Assembly: GCF_030817215.1 (NCBI RefSeq)
Contig: NZ_JAUSZA010000001.1
Span: forward strand, 2,392,501-2,456,500
DNA from: Paenibacillus sp. V4I3
Lineage (GTDB): Bacteria > Bacillota > Bacilli > Paenibacillales > NBRC-103111
DNA length: 64,000 nucleotides
Direction: 5' to 3'
The position numbers and the translations under genes are program-made. Below are positions 10,013 to 19,193 of the stretch, piece by piece. The notes beneath the pieces are model-generated. The model was not told where the DNA came from and did not search any database. It saw only the letters and a list, made by a program, of their open reading frames with translations. Within the stretch, counting starts at the first letter, position 1. Each line of letters opens with the position of its first letter.

Positions 10013-13000
10013 GTGAAAAAGAAACTGTTAACCCGCTGCTTCACCTACCTAATGGTCACACAGCTTGTCGCCGGCGCTCTGCTGCCTCTTAGCAGCCGTG
10101 CAGCTGCAGAAAGCGCAGCCGCCATCGAAGCGGCAGCCGGACTTCCCCGCATGCTTATTACTGAAATTGTCCCCGACTCGGGTGGAGACGATGCGCTGGG
10201 AGAGGATCCCTTCGAGTACCTAGAGGTTTATAACAACAGTGACCAGTCGATTGACTTCAAGGACTACTCTATTTTATACAGGTACCCGGGAGAGCCCGGC
10301 AATGATTTGTTTTGGCGGCCTTACACCGATGAACAGATTATCATCAAGCCTAAGCAGACAATGGTTTTCTGGGCAGTTACGCCATCAGGGGAGCCCAAGA
10401 CGGTGGCTGACTTTAATCAGCATTTTCATACCTCGCTCGTTGAAAATAAAGACATAGTCCGGATTCCCGGGGGTCTTAACAATCTGAGGGAAAGAACCAT
10501 CGTGGTGGCGACTAATACGGGAACAGACATTGTACGCGCCAGCTATAATCCGGGCGTGATCGATACGGCGGCGGATCTGAGTGTCGAGTACGGTGTTATG
10601 GACGACGGCAGTCTCGATATGAAGAAACTCAGCTCCAAGACGGTGCCGGCCTCCCCGGGAACCTTCAACTCGGCTAACGTACCCGCGGAGCCTATCCGCA
10701 CTGTGAACGACCCTGTTCCGCCGTCGGTAAAAGATCTTACGGATCTCTCCGGCATTGACCTGATCAAGCCGATTGAGCTGATGGCCGAAGCGGCAGATGA
10801 TCGTCTGCTTGCGTCCGTTAATCTATACTATAAATCCAACAAGACAACGAATTATAAAATGGTAACCTTGCCGCGCGGCGCCGACGGACGCTTCCGCTAT
10901 TCATTGGAGATGATGGAATGGTTCGGGAGCCCGACGCTCGACTACTATTTCCAAGCGTCCGATACCTTCAACGAAACGTCTCCGGCTCCGAGAACGCTTA
11001 GCCTGGCAGGGAATGAGATAAGCCCTGCGCTGAACGTTCGTGAAAGCGATATTCTGTCAGGTGAGCGGGTTCTGATCGGTTCGTCTGCCACCGAAGGGTC
11101 CATGTCGCTGTCGATCGACGGCCAGCCGGTCAGTCCGACGGAACATGCTCTCGAGAAAACGGCTTATTTCGTATTTGAAGCGGATGACATAGACAAAGGG
11201 CAGAACGTGACCACCATGGGCACTGAGACGCTCCACTTGATTCCGTTCAGCACTCAGGACTACAAAACTATGGTAGTACCGGTAAGGCCCGATTTGTTCA
11301 AGTACGGTCAAGCGAATCCGATTGCCCTGCGTGCGGGTTCAGCAACCCGGCCTTATTATGAGAACCAGCCGGAGCCCGGCCTGGATGATTTCAATATCCG
11401 CAATGTCCGGCTTGTTTTGGCGGACGGTACGGTCATCCGCGACCCGAAATATGCGAATCCGGCAACCATACTCGACATGGGAGATAACGGACGCTTCCTT
11501 CCGGTAGTGTACTTCAATTTCACGATTCCCGCGCGCTATTGGGACGGGATCTCTTACCGATGGAATACCGCAGCAGCCGTTGACGGACCTCATCGGGTCG
11601 AAGTGTCGCTGCCTGACGGCAGCAAGGACACAGCGAGCGTGATGGTAGACAATCAGGGTCCGGTTGTAACTGCGAATATTACGGAAGGCAGTACTTACAA
11701 AGGGGCTTTTGATATACAAGCTTCCGCATCGGATGCGGCTTCCTCCGTCAAATCCTTCGAGGTGAAACTGGATGGCAAGCTCATTGAGGTTCCGTATTCC
11801 ACCTCCTCTGCGGCTCTCACTCCGGGGGAGCATAATCTTGTACTTAAGGCTGTAGACGCCGGGGGTAAATCGACGGAGAAAACGATCAAGTTCATAACTC
11901 CTGCAGAGCTTCCGGGTAAGCCGCTCCTAGCGGCGCCGGCGGACGGTGCACAGGATACGGACACGAACGTGAGCCTGCAGGTATCGGTTTCCGATCCGAC
12001 CGGCGACCCGCTGAACGTGAAGTTCTTTAAAGGGCAAACGATCACCGCCGCGGATGCGGGAGTGATTGCTTATAAGCATGCGGCTGATGTGGAGCCCCCT
12101 CTGACCTTGACGAGTCCGGGAGAAACGCAGCTGACCACCGAAGAACAAACAGCGGCCGGAGCCTCCGATGACCGTTACGTTACTACGGACTCGACTGAAC
12201 AGTTTCCTTATCAGCGCTTTGAAGTAGAGGTGGGGGCGGAAACAGACGCCGGCGACCGTCTCGAGCTTAGCTGGGAAGGGCATTCGCTCAAGGGCCGTAA
12301 AATAAGTTTGTACGCGTGGAATCATATTACCGTGAAATGGGACTCTCTGGCGTCCACGGTGGCGGATTCGGAGGTAGATTTTACCCTCTCTGCGGTGGTG
12401 GACGGCGGCAATTATGCAAGAAGCGGTAAAGTCCAAGTCCTGATTCAGGACGAGATTCCGCGCCGTGAGCAGTACGATTTTACCATTGCCTCAATACCGG
12501 ACACACAAATATACGCGGAAATTCAGCCGGAGTATTTTGAGTCCCAAGTCAATTTCCTGCGCGATGCCAAAGAATTGATGAATATTCAATATGCGATGCA
12601 AGTGGGGGACATTGTAAACTCCGCAGGTATCAAAGGACAGTGGGAACGTGTGGATAAGTTCATGAAGGTGGTGGAAGATGCGCAAATTCCTTGGGGCGTA
12701 GTCGCGGGCAACCATGACGTATTCGACGGAGGAGCGACGTCAGTACCGGATTACTCGGAATTCTCGAAGTATTTCGGAGAGAATCGCTTTAAGGATAAGC
12801 CTTACTACGGAGAGTCGTACAAAGATAACAAAGGTCACTATGATCTAATCTCGGCGAGTGGCAACGATTTTATTTTCGTCTATATGGGCTGGGGCTTTAA
12901 TGATGAGGATATGGGATGGATGAACAACGTTCTGGAGCAGTATCCGGACCGTAAAGCGGTCATTGTGGTTCATGAATATTTGCAAAATAACGCAGCGAGA

Positions 13001-14059
13001 TCCGCAACCGGCAACCAGATTTACCAGAAGGTGGTAGTGCCGAATCCTAACGTATGGATGGTCATGAGCGGTCATTTCACCGGAAGTGCGCTGCGTACCG
13101 ACCAGCTTGACGATAACAAGGACGGACAGCCGGATCGCAAAGTGTACCAGATTCTTAACGATTACCAGGGCATTCCGAACGGTGGAAGTGGATATTTGAA
13201 GCTTCTGCATTTTGATACGGAGACGGATACCGTCTATGTTAATACGTATTCGCCGTATTTGGACGATTACAATTATTACGATCCGACCAAGGACGAATTT
13301 AAGCTTTCGCTGGACCTGAAGCCAATGCTAAAAAGAGTAGCAACCGACGCGATGACGGTAAAAGTGTACGCTGACGACGCGATCGGATCGGCGCAAGCGG
13401 CCAGCGGTTCCACAGCCATGGTCAACTGGAACGGCCTGAAAGGCAGCACGAATTACGAATGGTACGCACTGGCGGAGGACAGCTTCGGCGGAAGGACTTA
13501 CTCGGATATTTGGTCTTTCCGCACCCGCCTTACCGTTGAAGCCCCGCAAGGTGTGAAGGCGGCAAACGTGACTGCGGGTTCGGCGCAGTTGAGCTGGTCC
13601 CCGATAACAGCATCCGACGGAAGCAGCGTGACCTACCAGGTGTACGACAGTCATGGGGCCGTATCTACGGTAACCGGTACGGTGTACAATTTGACGGGAC
13701 TGGAGCCGGACACGGCGTATACGTTCCAGGTAAAGGCCGTACACTCTTCGGGTGCGGAATCTATGCTCAGCGATCCGGTAAATTTTAAGACAACGATCGA
13801 CTTGCCTGCTCTGCAGAACGGCTTGCAGCGCTTTATTGCCTCCGGCAAGGTTACCCATCCGCTGGCCAAACAGCTGGAAAATGCGCTAAGCCAGGCTGAC
13901 AAACATATGCAGATGGGACAGCGGGATCAGGTAGCCACGAAGATCGAGGACTTTATGAAGCACCTCTCTAATAAAGCACATCAAGAATTGGCGGCAGCGG
14001 ACGTCCGGCAGTGGCTGAATGATAAAGCTGAGGCCCTGCTTCGCGTCTGGGTCAGATAA
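10013..14059 (+). CDS. Secreted multidomain metallophosphoesterase (LTD, Ig-like, MPPE, FN3, FIMAH)
   Basis: A 1348-residue exported protein. A signal peptide (MKKKLLTRCF to about residue 32) precedes a lamin-tail-like domain at ~45-190 (LITEIVPDSGGD, FEYLEVYNNS), linker and beta-sandwich regions (an Ig-like segment at ~550-630), and a calcineurin-like metallophosphoesterase at ~820-1090. Metal ligands in the last are SIPDTQIY, MQVGDIVNS, VVAGNHDVF, VIVVHEYL and MSGHFTG. A fibronectin type III domain (~1176-1265) and a C-terminal FIMAH domain (LQRFIASGKVTHPLAKQL, ~1267-1340) follow. There is no LPxTG or S-layer anchor. It should cleave a phosphomonoester or diester outside the cell; the substrate is unknown. 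The start is GTG 10013, after AAGGAGATGA. An operator shared with the ABC locus lies upstream, so I infer co-regulation. Confidence 0.85.
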   Translation: MKKKLLTRCFTYLMVTQLVAGALLPLSSRAAAESAAAIEAAAGLPRMLITEIVPDSGGDDALGEDPFEYLEVYNNSDQSIDFKDYSILYRYPGEPGNDLFWRPYTDEQIIIKPKQTMVFWAVTPSGEPKTVADFNQHFHTSLVENKDIVRIPGGLNNLRERTIVVATNTGTDIVRASYNPGVIDTAADLSVEYGVMDDGSLDMKKLSSKTVPASPGTFNSANVPAEPIRTVNDPVPPSVKDLTDLSGIDLIKPIELMAEAADDRLLASVNLYYKSNKTTNYKMVTLPRGADGRFRYSLEMMEWFGSPTLDYYFQASDTFNETSPAPRTLSLAGNEISPALNVRESDILSGERVLIGSSATEGSMSLSIDGQPVSPTEHALEKTAYFVFEADDIDKGQNVTTMGTETLHLIPFSTQDYKTMVVPVRPDLFKYGQANPIALRAGSATRPYYENQPEPGLDDFNIRNVRLVLADGTVIRDPKYANPATILDMGDNGRFLPVVYFNFTIPARYWDGISYRWNTAAAVDGPHRVEVSLPDGSKDTASVMVDNQGPVVTANITEGSTYKGAFDIQASASDAASSVKSFEVKLDGKLIEVPYSTSSAALTPGEHNLVLKAVDAGGKSTEKTIKFITPAELPGKPLLAAPADGAQDTDTNVSLQVSVSDPTGDPLNVKFFKGQTITAADAGVIAYKHAADVEPPLTLTSPGETQLTTEEQTAAGASDDRYVTTDSTEQFPYQRFEVEVGAETDAGDRLELSWEGHSLKGRKISLYAWNHITVKWDSLASTVADSEVDFTLSAVVDGGNYARSGKVQVLIQDEIPRREQYDFTIASIPDTQIYAEIQPEYFESQVNFLRDAKELMNIQYAMQVGDIVNSAGIKGQWERVDKFMKVVEDAQIPWGVVAGNHDVFDGGATSVPDYSEFSKYFGENRFKDKPYYGESYKDNKGHYDLISASGNDFIFVYMGWGFNDEDMGWMNNVLEQYPDRKAVIVVHEYLQNNAARSATGNQIYQKVVVPNPNVWMVMSGHFTGSALRTDQLDDNKDGQPDRKVYQILNDYQGIPNGGSGYLKLLHFDTETDTVYVNTYSPYLDDYNYYDPTKDEFKLSLDLKPMLKRVATDAMTVKVYADDAIGSAQAASGSTAMVNWNGLKGSTNYEWYALAEDSFGGRTYSDIWSFRTRLTVEAPQGVKAANVTAGSAQLSWSPITASDGSSVTYQVYDSHGAVSTVTGTVYNLTGLEPDTAYTFQVKAVHSSGAESMLSDPVNFKTTIDLPALQNGLQRFIASGKVTHPLAKQLENALSQADKHMQMGQRDQVATKIEDFMKHLSNKAHQELAAADVRQWLNDKAEALLRVWVR

Positions 14060-14077
14060 CCTGCCTGCAAGGCGCAA

Positions 14078-14127
14078 AGTAACAAAGAAACCCCTGGAAG
14101 ATTGCTTCCAGGGGTTTCTTTGTTACT
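14078..14127. terminator. Bidirectional terminator, perfect 23-bp hairpin
   Basis: Arms 14078-14100 and 14105-14127 are exact inverted repeats of 23 bases with an ATTG loop. A-rich and T-rich ends on both sides suit termination of both the phosphoesterase gene and the convergent ROK gene. The 155 bases from 14128 to 14282 hold nothing I can identify. Confidence 0.85.
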
Positions 14128-14282
14128 TTCTTCAAGTGGTGGAGCAACCGCGAGAAAAGCCTCTTTTCGGTCTTATGTGAGCGCTCCATTCAGCACAGTG
14201 TAATCTGGGGACCCGCGCAGGTGCTGTGCCAGATAAACGCCCAGCCCGCCAGGCAGTCCATTTCGGCCCAATGGCCGCTGGT

Positions 14283-15455
14283 TTACAGCGACAAGCTGTC
14301 GAGTGGGATCTTGAACACGCTCTGCAGGACAAGCCCGACGGCAAGCGCAGTCTCGTCTTCCACGTCGGTGAGATGGAGGAATTCCACGTTCCGGCACGTT
14401 TGAGGCACTTGGGCCATCACTCGCGCTTTAAGCTCGTCGACGAACGAGTCCCCCCACACCGGCAGCATGAACCCGGTGAGCAAAACCCGGTCCGGGTTGA
14501 GCAGGGTGACGATATTGGCAACGGCGTAAACAATCGCCGACCTGACCATCTCGCAAAGCTGAACGGTTTCGGGGTCTCCGGCGCGGATAGCTTCGCTGAA
14601 CTGCTCCACACTCCTGCCGAGCGTCCGCAGCAAGCCCCTTGAGGATGCCAGAGTGGTTAGACATCCTCTGCCGCCGCAGTAGCACTCATAATCGTAGGGC
14701 GGCATAAACGCCTTATAGTGGCCTACCTCGCCTGCTACGAAGGAGGAGCCGGTGACCAGCAGCTTCTCTACGACGATGGCGCCCCCGATGCCTCTGGCTA
14801 ATTTAAGCGTCACATTGCTTTTGGAGGAGATTAGACTTCCGCCCATATTTTCGTTGAGCGCAAGTAGATTGGTGTCATTCTCCAGAAAGACGGGCAGCCC
14901 GTACTCGTCCTCGAGCAGCTTCGCTAGCGGTATCCGCTTCCAGCCGAGCCCCGGCGAACGAAGCAGAATGCCTTCGGAAGAGTCAACGAGTCCATGGACG
15001 CTGAAGCCGATTCCCTTCAGGGAGGTAGGGTCAGGGGTCTGGCCCATGAGTTTGTCGATCACGCTGCGGATCACCCGGAGCAAGTCCTCTTCGGTCTCGT
15101 AACGGTCTGCCTTCACTTCAGCTTCCGCCAAGCGGACGTGCTGAAAATTATATACCGCTCCCCGTGCCGATGTGCCTGACAATTCAATGCCGATTGCACT
15201 AAATCGAGAACCGTTAAGCAGCAGGGGAACACGCTTACGGCCGCTGCCGCTCTCAAGTGATTGCGGTTCGCCTTCGACGATCACTTGATCCTCGAGAAGC
15301 CGATTGACGATGTTGGTGACGGTTTGCTGACTAAGTCCGGTTTTTCCAGCTAGCTCTACACGGGAGATCGGATATTCCGAATAGATCAGATGCAGCACCT
15401 TCTGCTGATTTATGGATTTAAGCAGCGTGTGGCTTGCATGTTTCAATGTGGACAT
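14283..15455 (-). CDS. ROK family transcriptional regulator (NagC/XylR type), copy 1
   Basis: A 390-residue protein: a winged helix-turn-helix at ~10-65 (LLKSINQQKVLHLIYSEYP, SRVELAGKTGLSQQTVTNIVNRL) fused to a ROK sugar-kinase-like domain. The zinc motif CYCGGRGCLTT and the LENDTNLLALNEN sugar-site block are present. The N-terminal phosphate loop DxGGT of real kinases is replaced by GIELSGTSARGA, as expected for a repressor and not an enzyme. It is divergent from the sugar ABC operon and probably represses it and itself until a sugar or sugar phosphate binds. It is a close paralogue of the ROK gene at 22.8 kb, sharing LLKSINQQKVLHL in the DNA-binding part. ATG 15455 follows GGAAGAGG. Confidence 0.9.
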   Translation of the reverse strand: MSTLKHASHTLLKSINQQKVLHLIYSEYPISRVELAGKTGLSQQTVTNIVNRLLEDQVIVEGEPQSLESGSGRKRVPLLLNGSRFSAIGIELSGTSARGAVYNFQHVRLAEAEVKADRYETEEDLLRVIRSVIDKLMGQTPDPTSLKGIGFSVHGLVDSSEGILLRSPGLGWKRIPLAKLLEDEYGLPVFLENDTNLLALNENMGGSLISSKSNVTLKLARGIGGAIVVEKLLVTGSSFVAGEVGHYKAFMPPYDYECYCGGRGCLTTLASSRGLLRTLGRSVEQFSEAIRAGDPETVQLCEMVRSAIVYAVANIVTLLNPDRVLLTGFMLPVWGDSFVDELKARVMAQVPQTCRNVEFLHLTDVEDETALAVGLVLQSVFKIPLDSLSL

Positions 15456-15476
15456 AAGTCGACCTCTTCCTTGAAC

Positions 15477-15490
15477 TGAACACGTTTATT
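15477..15490 (-). promoter_or_regulatory. cre-like (CcpA) site before ROK copy 1
   Basis: Read on the minus strand, the site is AATAAACGTGTTCA, close to the catabolite-response element pattern TGWAARCGYTWNCW. Twelve bases (15477-15488) are the exact inverted copy of 15633-15644 across the divergent region. Its place 22 bases upstream of the ROK start suits repression by CcpA. Confidence 0.45.
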
Positions 15491-15591
15491 CTCTTAGTAG
15501 AAATTAGTTTACCACGCAGGTCATTACTGGGTAAAGGCAGGGATTTTTGTCGAAAGATTTATATTGTATCTAAAAGAAAAAACAGGTAGGA

Positions 15592-15620
15592 TAATAATAA
15601 ATAAAATTGATTTATTAATT
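15592..15620. promoter_or_regulatory. Predicted ROK operator 2
   Basis: Half-site GATTTATTAATT at 15609-15620 is identical to one arm of the palindrome at 9910-9940. With a five-base spacer, the other half at 15592-15603 (TAATAATAAATA) matches 9 of 12 positions. It is also the exact inverted copy, over 16 bases (15603-15618), of 15725-15740. Confidence 0.6.
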
Positions 15621-15630
15621 GAGTGTAATT

Positions 15631-15644
15631 TGTAAACGTGTTCA
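15631..15644 (+). promoter_or_regulatory. cre-like (CcpA) site before the ABC operon
   Basis: TGTAAACGTGTTCA fits the catabolite-response element pattern TGWAARCGYTWNCW at all but one position. It lies 124 bases before the binding-protein start, in the divergent regulatory region, which would add glucose repression to ROK control. Confidence 0.55.
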
Positions 15645-15722
15645 TACCACGTGAATCAGCGATTTTTAACAGATCTCTTACATAACGATAATCATCGCCA
15701 AACAATTATCCTCTATCCTTAA

Positions 15723-15751
15723 ACTTAATAAATCAATTTTTTTTATAAATT
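15723..15751. promoter_or_regulatory. Predicted ROK operator 3
   Basis: TTAATAAATC at 15725-15734 repeats the left arm core of the 9.9 kb palindrome. The right half at 15740-15751 (TTTTTATAAATT) matches 9 of 12. Its centre lies 131 bp from operator 2, so the two bracket the promoter region and could be bridged by looping. The site ends 16 bases before the binding-protein ATG. Confidence 0.6.
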
Positions 15752-15767
15752 AGAAGGGGGTTTCCGT

Positions 15768-17220
15768 ATGAAAATCAAATTTGGAAAGCTTACGGCTTTT
15801 AGCCTGGCTGTTGCCATGTCGGCTTCGCTGCTTGCAGGGTGTACGGGAAAAACGGAACAACCTTCCGCAAGTCAGCCTCAGAATCAGACTAAAGAGGAAG
15901 TCTACGAAAATGGGCTGCCGAAGACAGAAAAAGTGACGCTGAAGGTTGGTTTCTTCATGGGAGCGCTACGGAAGGGAATGGTTCGATTATGCCGTGAAGT
16001 CCTTCCAGGCTAAATACCCGAACGTATCCTTCGACGTTACCGGATCGGCGGACATGAAGAACATGATTCAAACAAAAATTTCCGCAAGCAACGACAATGA
16101 CATGTTCGACATTTTCAACACAACGCCGCCGTCCGGAGCACAGGGTATCATTTCCCTTGCTGAAGCCGGTAAGCTCGAGCCTTTCAATGATATGTTCGAC
16201 AAAAAGCTTCCGGACGTACCAGGCAAAGCAATAAAGGAGCTCATGATGCCGGGCCTCGCCGAATCGTTCACCAAGGTGAACGGAAAGGTATACGAGTTTG
16301 CGACCTCGAGCTCCTACGGCGGATTATTCTACAATAAGAGCCTGTTCGAGCAGAAGGGCTGGAACCAGAATCCGAAGACATGGGCCGAGTTTAACGACCT
16401 GCTTGCCAAAATTAAGGCGGACGGCTTGGCTCCAATTACTTTCCCTGGAATTTACCCTAGTTACTATGACTGGGCCTTCGGACCGGCGAAGCTGTTTGAG
16501 CTGGCCGATATCAAAGGAAAAGCCGATAAGGTGATCGAAAATTATAAAACGTACAACGGTCCTCAATTTACGAGCGAGGAAAGCTTGGAACATTGGAACC
16601 GACTGTATGAGCTGGGCAAGAAGGGGTACTTCCCGGAAGGACTGCCGGCCTTAACGCATACCCAGTCCCAGATGCAGGTGATTCAAGGCCAAGCCGCAAT
16701 GGTTTCCACAGGAAGCCACGTGGAGAACGAAATGAAGAAGACCACGCCGGAAGACTTCAAGTGGGGCTTTATGGCGGTGCCGTTCAGGGATAAGGCGGAG
16801 CAGAAGCTTTGGATCCGAAGCGGAATCACTAACTTCCAATACATGTGGGCGGGCAAGCCGGATCTAAACAAGAAGTGGTCCAAGGAATTCATTCTTTGGC
16901 TGATGACGCTGGATAACCAACAGTTTGCCGCAGAAAAGGCGGGCGCTCTCCCGATGAGAAAAGATTTGATTGACGATGCGAGTAAAGTCGTTAAGCTGTC
17001 CACCTCTGCGCAGGCGATTCTAAAGTATATTAAGGATAACGATGCCCGTTCGTATAAGCCGCACAGAACCGTCAGCATCTCCGATCCGAACCTGGCCAAA
17101 GCCAATAAGATGGTGGAAGAAGCCACGGTGAAGATCGTATTAGGCAAGCAGGATCCGAAGCCGATTCTCGAAGAAGCGGACGCTTTGCTCAAGAAAGCGG
17201 TAGAATCTCAGAAGAAATAA
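15768..17220 (+). pseudogene. Sugar ABC transporter substrate-binding lipoprotein, frameshifted
   Basis: This is an extracellular solute-binding protein (family 1) split over two frames. The first frame, 15768-16013, gives a lipoprotein signal with lipobox SLLAGC and the start of the mature protein up to VTLKVGFFMG. The second frame, to 17220, continues REWFDYAVKSFQAKYPNVSF and the whole remaining ~415-residue fold (WAEFNDLLAKIKADG, GQAAMVSTGSH). Dropping one base near 15963-15966, for instance C15964, joins them as GFFMG-GYGREWF with no loss, so the change is a single-base insertion, either real or a sequencing error. No slippery sequence is evident there. If real, the importer lacks its binding protein. 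The gene starts at ATG 15768 after AGAAGGGGG. Confidence 0.85.
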
Positions 17221-17282
17221 GTTCATAGGCGGGGAGGGATTCTCTCCCCTTTTCCATTTCCCTTTATAGGAGTTGACTTCCT

Positions 17283-18230
17283 TTGTCCGAACCCACTGTA
17301 CTGAAAGTTAAACCCGCTTCCTCCGGCAGCATGGGACTGGATAAAGCGCGGACGCAGAAGTGGATTTTTCTAATCCTGGCCGTCGTGCCGCCGTTTGGTG
17401 GCTATATGCTGTTTACGCTGCTTCCGAATGTTTTATCCGTTTACTATGCGTTATTGGATTGGGACGGGCTAACGGATTCCAAGTTTGTAGGGCTCAGCAA
17501 CTTTGTTACCGCGATTCAGGACGAGTATGTATGGCGGGCACTTAAGCACAACCTTATTTTTATGGCAACGGTACCGGCGCTTGTCGTACTCATTTCCTTA
17601 GTGCTCGCGTATCTGGTCACATACAAGACTTATGTGGAAAATGAGTTCCTGAAAATCTTGTTTTTTTTTCCGAACGTCTTATCCATTGTTGTCGTTGCTT
17701 TATTATGGGCATTCATATATGACGGCACGTACGGCCTACTTAACAGCGGTTTGAAGCTGATTGGGATCGACATGAACCATTTTTATTGGCTGGGCAGCGA
17801 TGGTACGGCATTGTGGGCGCTGATTCCTCCGTGGGTTTGGGGTGGCGTAGGGCTCTATGTCATCATTTTCGTAAATGCGATGTCGGCAATTCCCAAGTCG
17901 CTGTATGAATCGGCTATTATCGAAGGCGCAGGACATATGACGCGGTTATTCAAGATTACGCTGCCGCTCATTCTGCCCGTCGTCCGGGTCAGTGCGCTGT
18001 TCCTCGTGATCAGCACGCTCAAGACGTTCGAGCTTATTCTGATTATGACTAACGGCGGCCCGTCCGGCTCCACGGATGTAATCGGTCTCTATATGTTCAA
18101 CCTTGCTTTCGGTAAAGAGTACATCAACTACGGTTACGCTTCCGCTGTCGGAATGATTCTCTTCGTCATCTTGATCACGGCCAAACTGCTGATGGATAAG
18201 TTTCTGCCAAACCGAAGCGTAGAGTATTAG
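17283..18230 (+). CDS. Sugar ABC transporter permease (MalF/UgpA type)
   Basis: A 315-residue integral membrane protein with a cytoplasmic N-terminus and about six membrane spans. The ATPase-contacting EAA loop reads YESAIIEGAGHMTRLFKITLPLI near residue 205, the pattern of binding-protein-dependent sugar importer permeases. The start is TTG 17283, with AGGAG 11 bases upstream; no better ATG precedes the first span. It lies 62 bases after the binding-protein gene and forms a heterodimer with the next gene. No ATPase gene is in the cluster. Confidence 0.92.
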   Translation: MSEPTVLKVKPASSGSMGLDKARTQKWIFLILAVVPPFGGYMLFTLLPNVLSVYYALLDWDGLTDSKFVGLSNFVTAIQDEYVWRALKHNLIFMATVPALVVLISLVLAYLVTYKTYVENEFLKILFFFPNVLSIVVVALLWAFIYDGTYGLLNSGLKLIGIDMNHFYWLGSDGTALWALIPPWVWGGVGLYVIIFVNAMSAIPKSLYESAIIEGAGHMTRLFKITLPLILPVVRVSALFLVISTLKTFELILIMTNGGPSGSTDVIGLYMFNLAFGKEYINYGYASAVGMILFVILITAKLLMDKFLPNRSVEY

Positions 18231-18256
18231 AGCCTACTTTTTTATGCGGGGAGAAG

Positions 18257-19099
18257 ATGAAATTGAAGGAAAAAATGACGTTTATGGATGTCTTGTGGCG
18301 TCTGGTGCTGTATGTTTGGGCTTTGTCGATACTGTTTCCGCTGGCGTGGGTGTTCTATGAGTCTCTGAAATCCAATCCGGAATTTTTCAAGGATATCTGG
18401 AGCCTTCCGAAAAAGATGCAGTGGTCCAATTTCACTACCGCCTGGACGGAGTACGGCTTCGGCCGTTCGCTCCTAAATACGCTTTATTATGTTGGCGGAA
18501 GCCTTGTACTCAGCTTGTTCTTTACTACGCTTAACGCTTATGCGTTGACCCGGGTGGAATTTAAGGGACGGCAGTTGATCTGGGGCCTCATCATGCTTTC
18601 CTTGTTCCTGCCGGGGATTAACGCCCTAGTGCCGCAATACGTGATCATGAGGGAGCTTCATTTGACGAACAGCTTAACGGGGTTAGTCTTATTGTCCTCC
18701 CTGGGAGAAAGTGTGTTCTATTTGATGCTACTCGGAGGCTTTATGAAGTCGCTTCCCAAGGATTTGGAGGAAAGTGCGTATATGGACGGCGCTTCGATCT
18801 TCCAGGTGTTCTGGCGGGTGATCGTTCCCCTGTCCACTCCGGGGATTGTTACGGTTGCGATTTTTAAATTCCTGGGCTTCTATAACAATTTTATGGGGCC
18901 GTTCATCTATTTGAGCGATCCCAAGAAATATACGATTGCGGTGCAGATGTACCAAGCCAACAAAATGATGGAGTTTACAGCGGACTGGGTTACGTTGTTT
19001 GCAGGGGTGACAATTGCGATGGTGCCTTCGGTCATTATGTTCATGCTGTTCCAGCGGATGATTATGCAGGGCGCCACTTTAGGTGCGGTTAAGGGTTAA
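18257..19099 (+). CDS. Sugar ABC transporter permease (MalG/UgpE type)
   Basis: A 280-residue partner permease of six predicted spans, starting at ATG 18257 with GGGGAG just upstream. The EAA loop is LEESAYMDGASIFQVFWRVIVPL near residue 170, and the C-terminal GAVKG is the usual end for this half. It belongs to the same operon as the 17.3 kb permease, 26 bases apart. Together they would import a mono- or oligosaccharide delivered by the binding protein, which is frameshifted here. Confidence 0.92.
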   Translation: MKLKEKMTFMDVLWRLVLYVWALSILFPLAWVFYESLKSNPEFFKDIWSLPKKMQWSNFTTAWTEYGFGRSLLNTLYYVGGSLVLSLFFTTLNAYALTRVEFKGRQLIWGLIMLSLFLPGINALVPQYVIMRELHLTNSLTGLVLLSSLGESVFYLMLLGGFMKSLPKDLEESAYMDGASIFQVFWRVIVPLSTPGIVTVAIFKFLGFYNNFMGPFIYLSDPKKYTIAVQMYQANKMMEFTADWVTLFAGVTIAMVPSVIMFMLFQRMIMQGATLGAVKG

Positions 19100-19193
19100 T
19101 CTAGAATCATGAACCGGTGCATCCACGTTCTGCCGGTACATGTATTTGTGATTCAACAGGTTAAAAGCTGTTTTGCAAAAAGGAGAATGCTGC

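Noticed and set aside
14132..14397. Small frames at the 3' end of ROK copy 1
   Set aside because: They overlap the ROK gene in other frames, and the non-overlapping part shows no family pattern or ribosome site.
15946..15966. Programmed frameshift in the binding-protein gene
   Set aside because: No slippery heptamer or downstream structure is evident, and solute-binding proteins are not known to use recoding; a simple insertion explains it.
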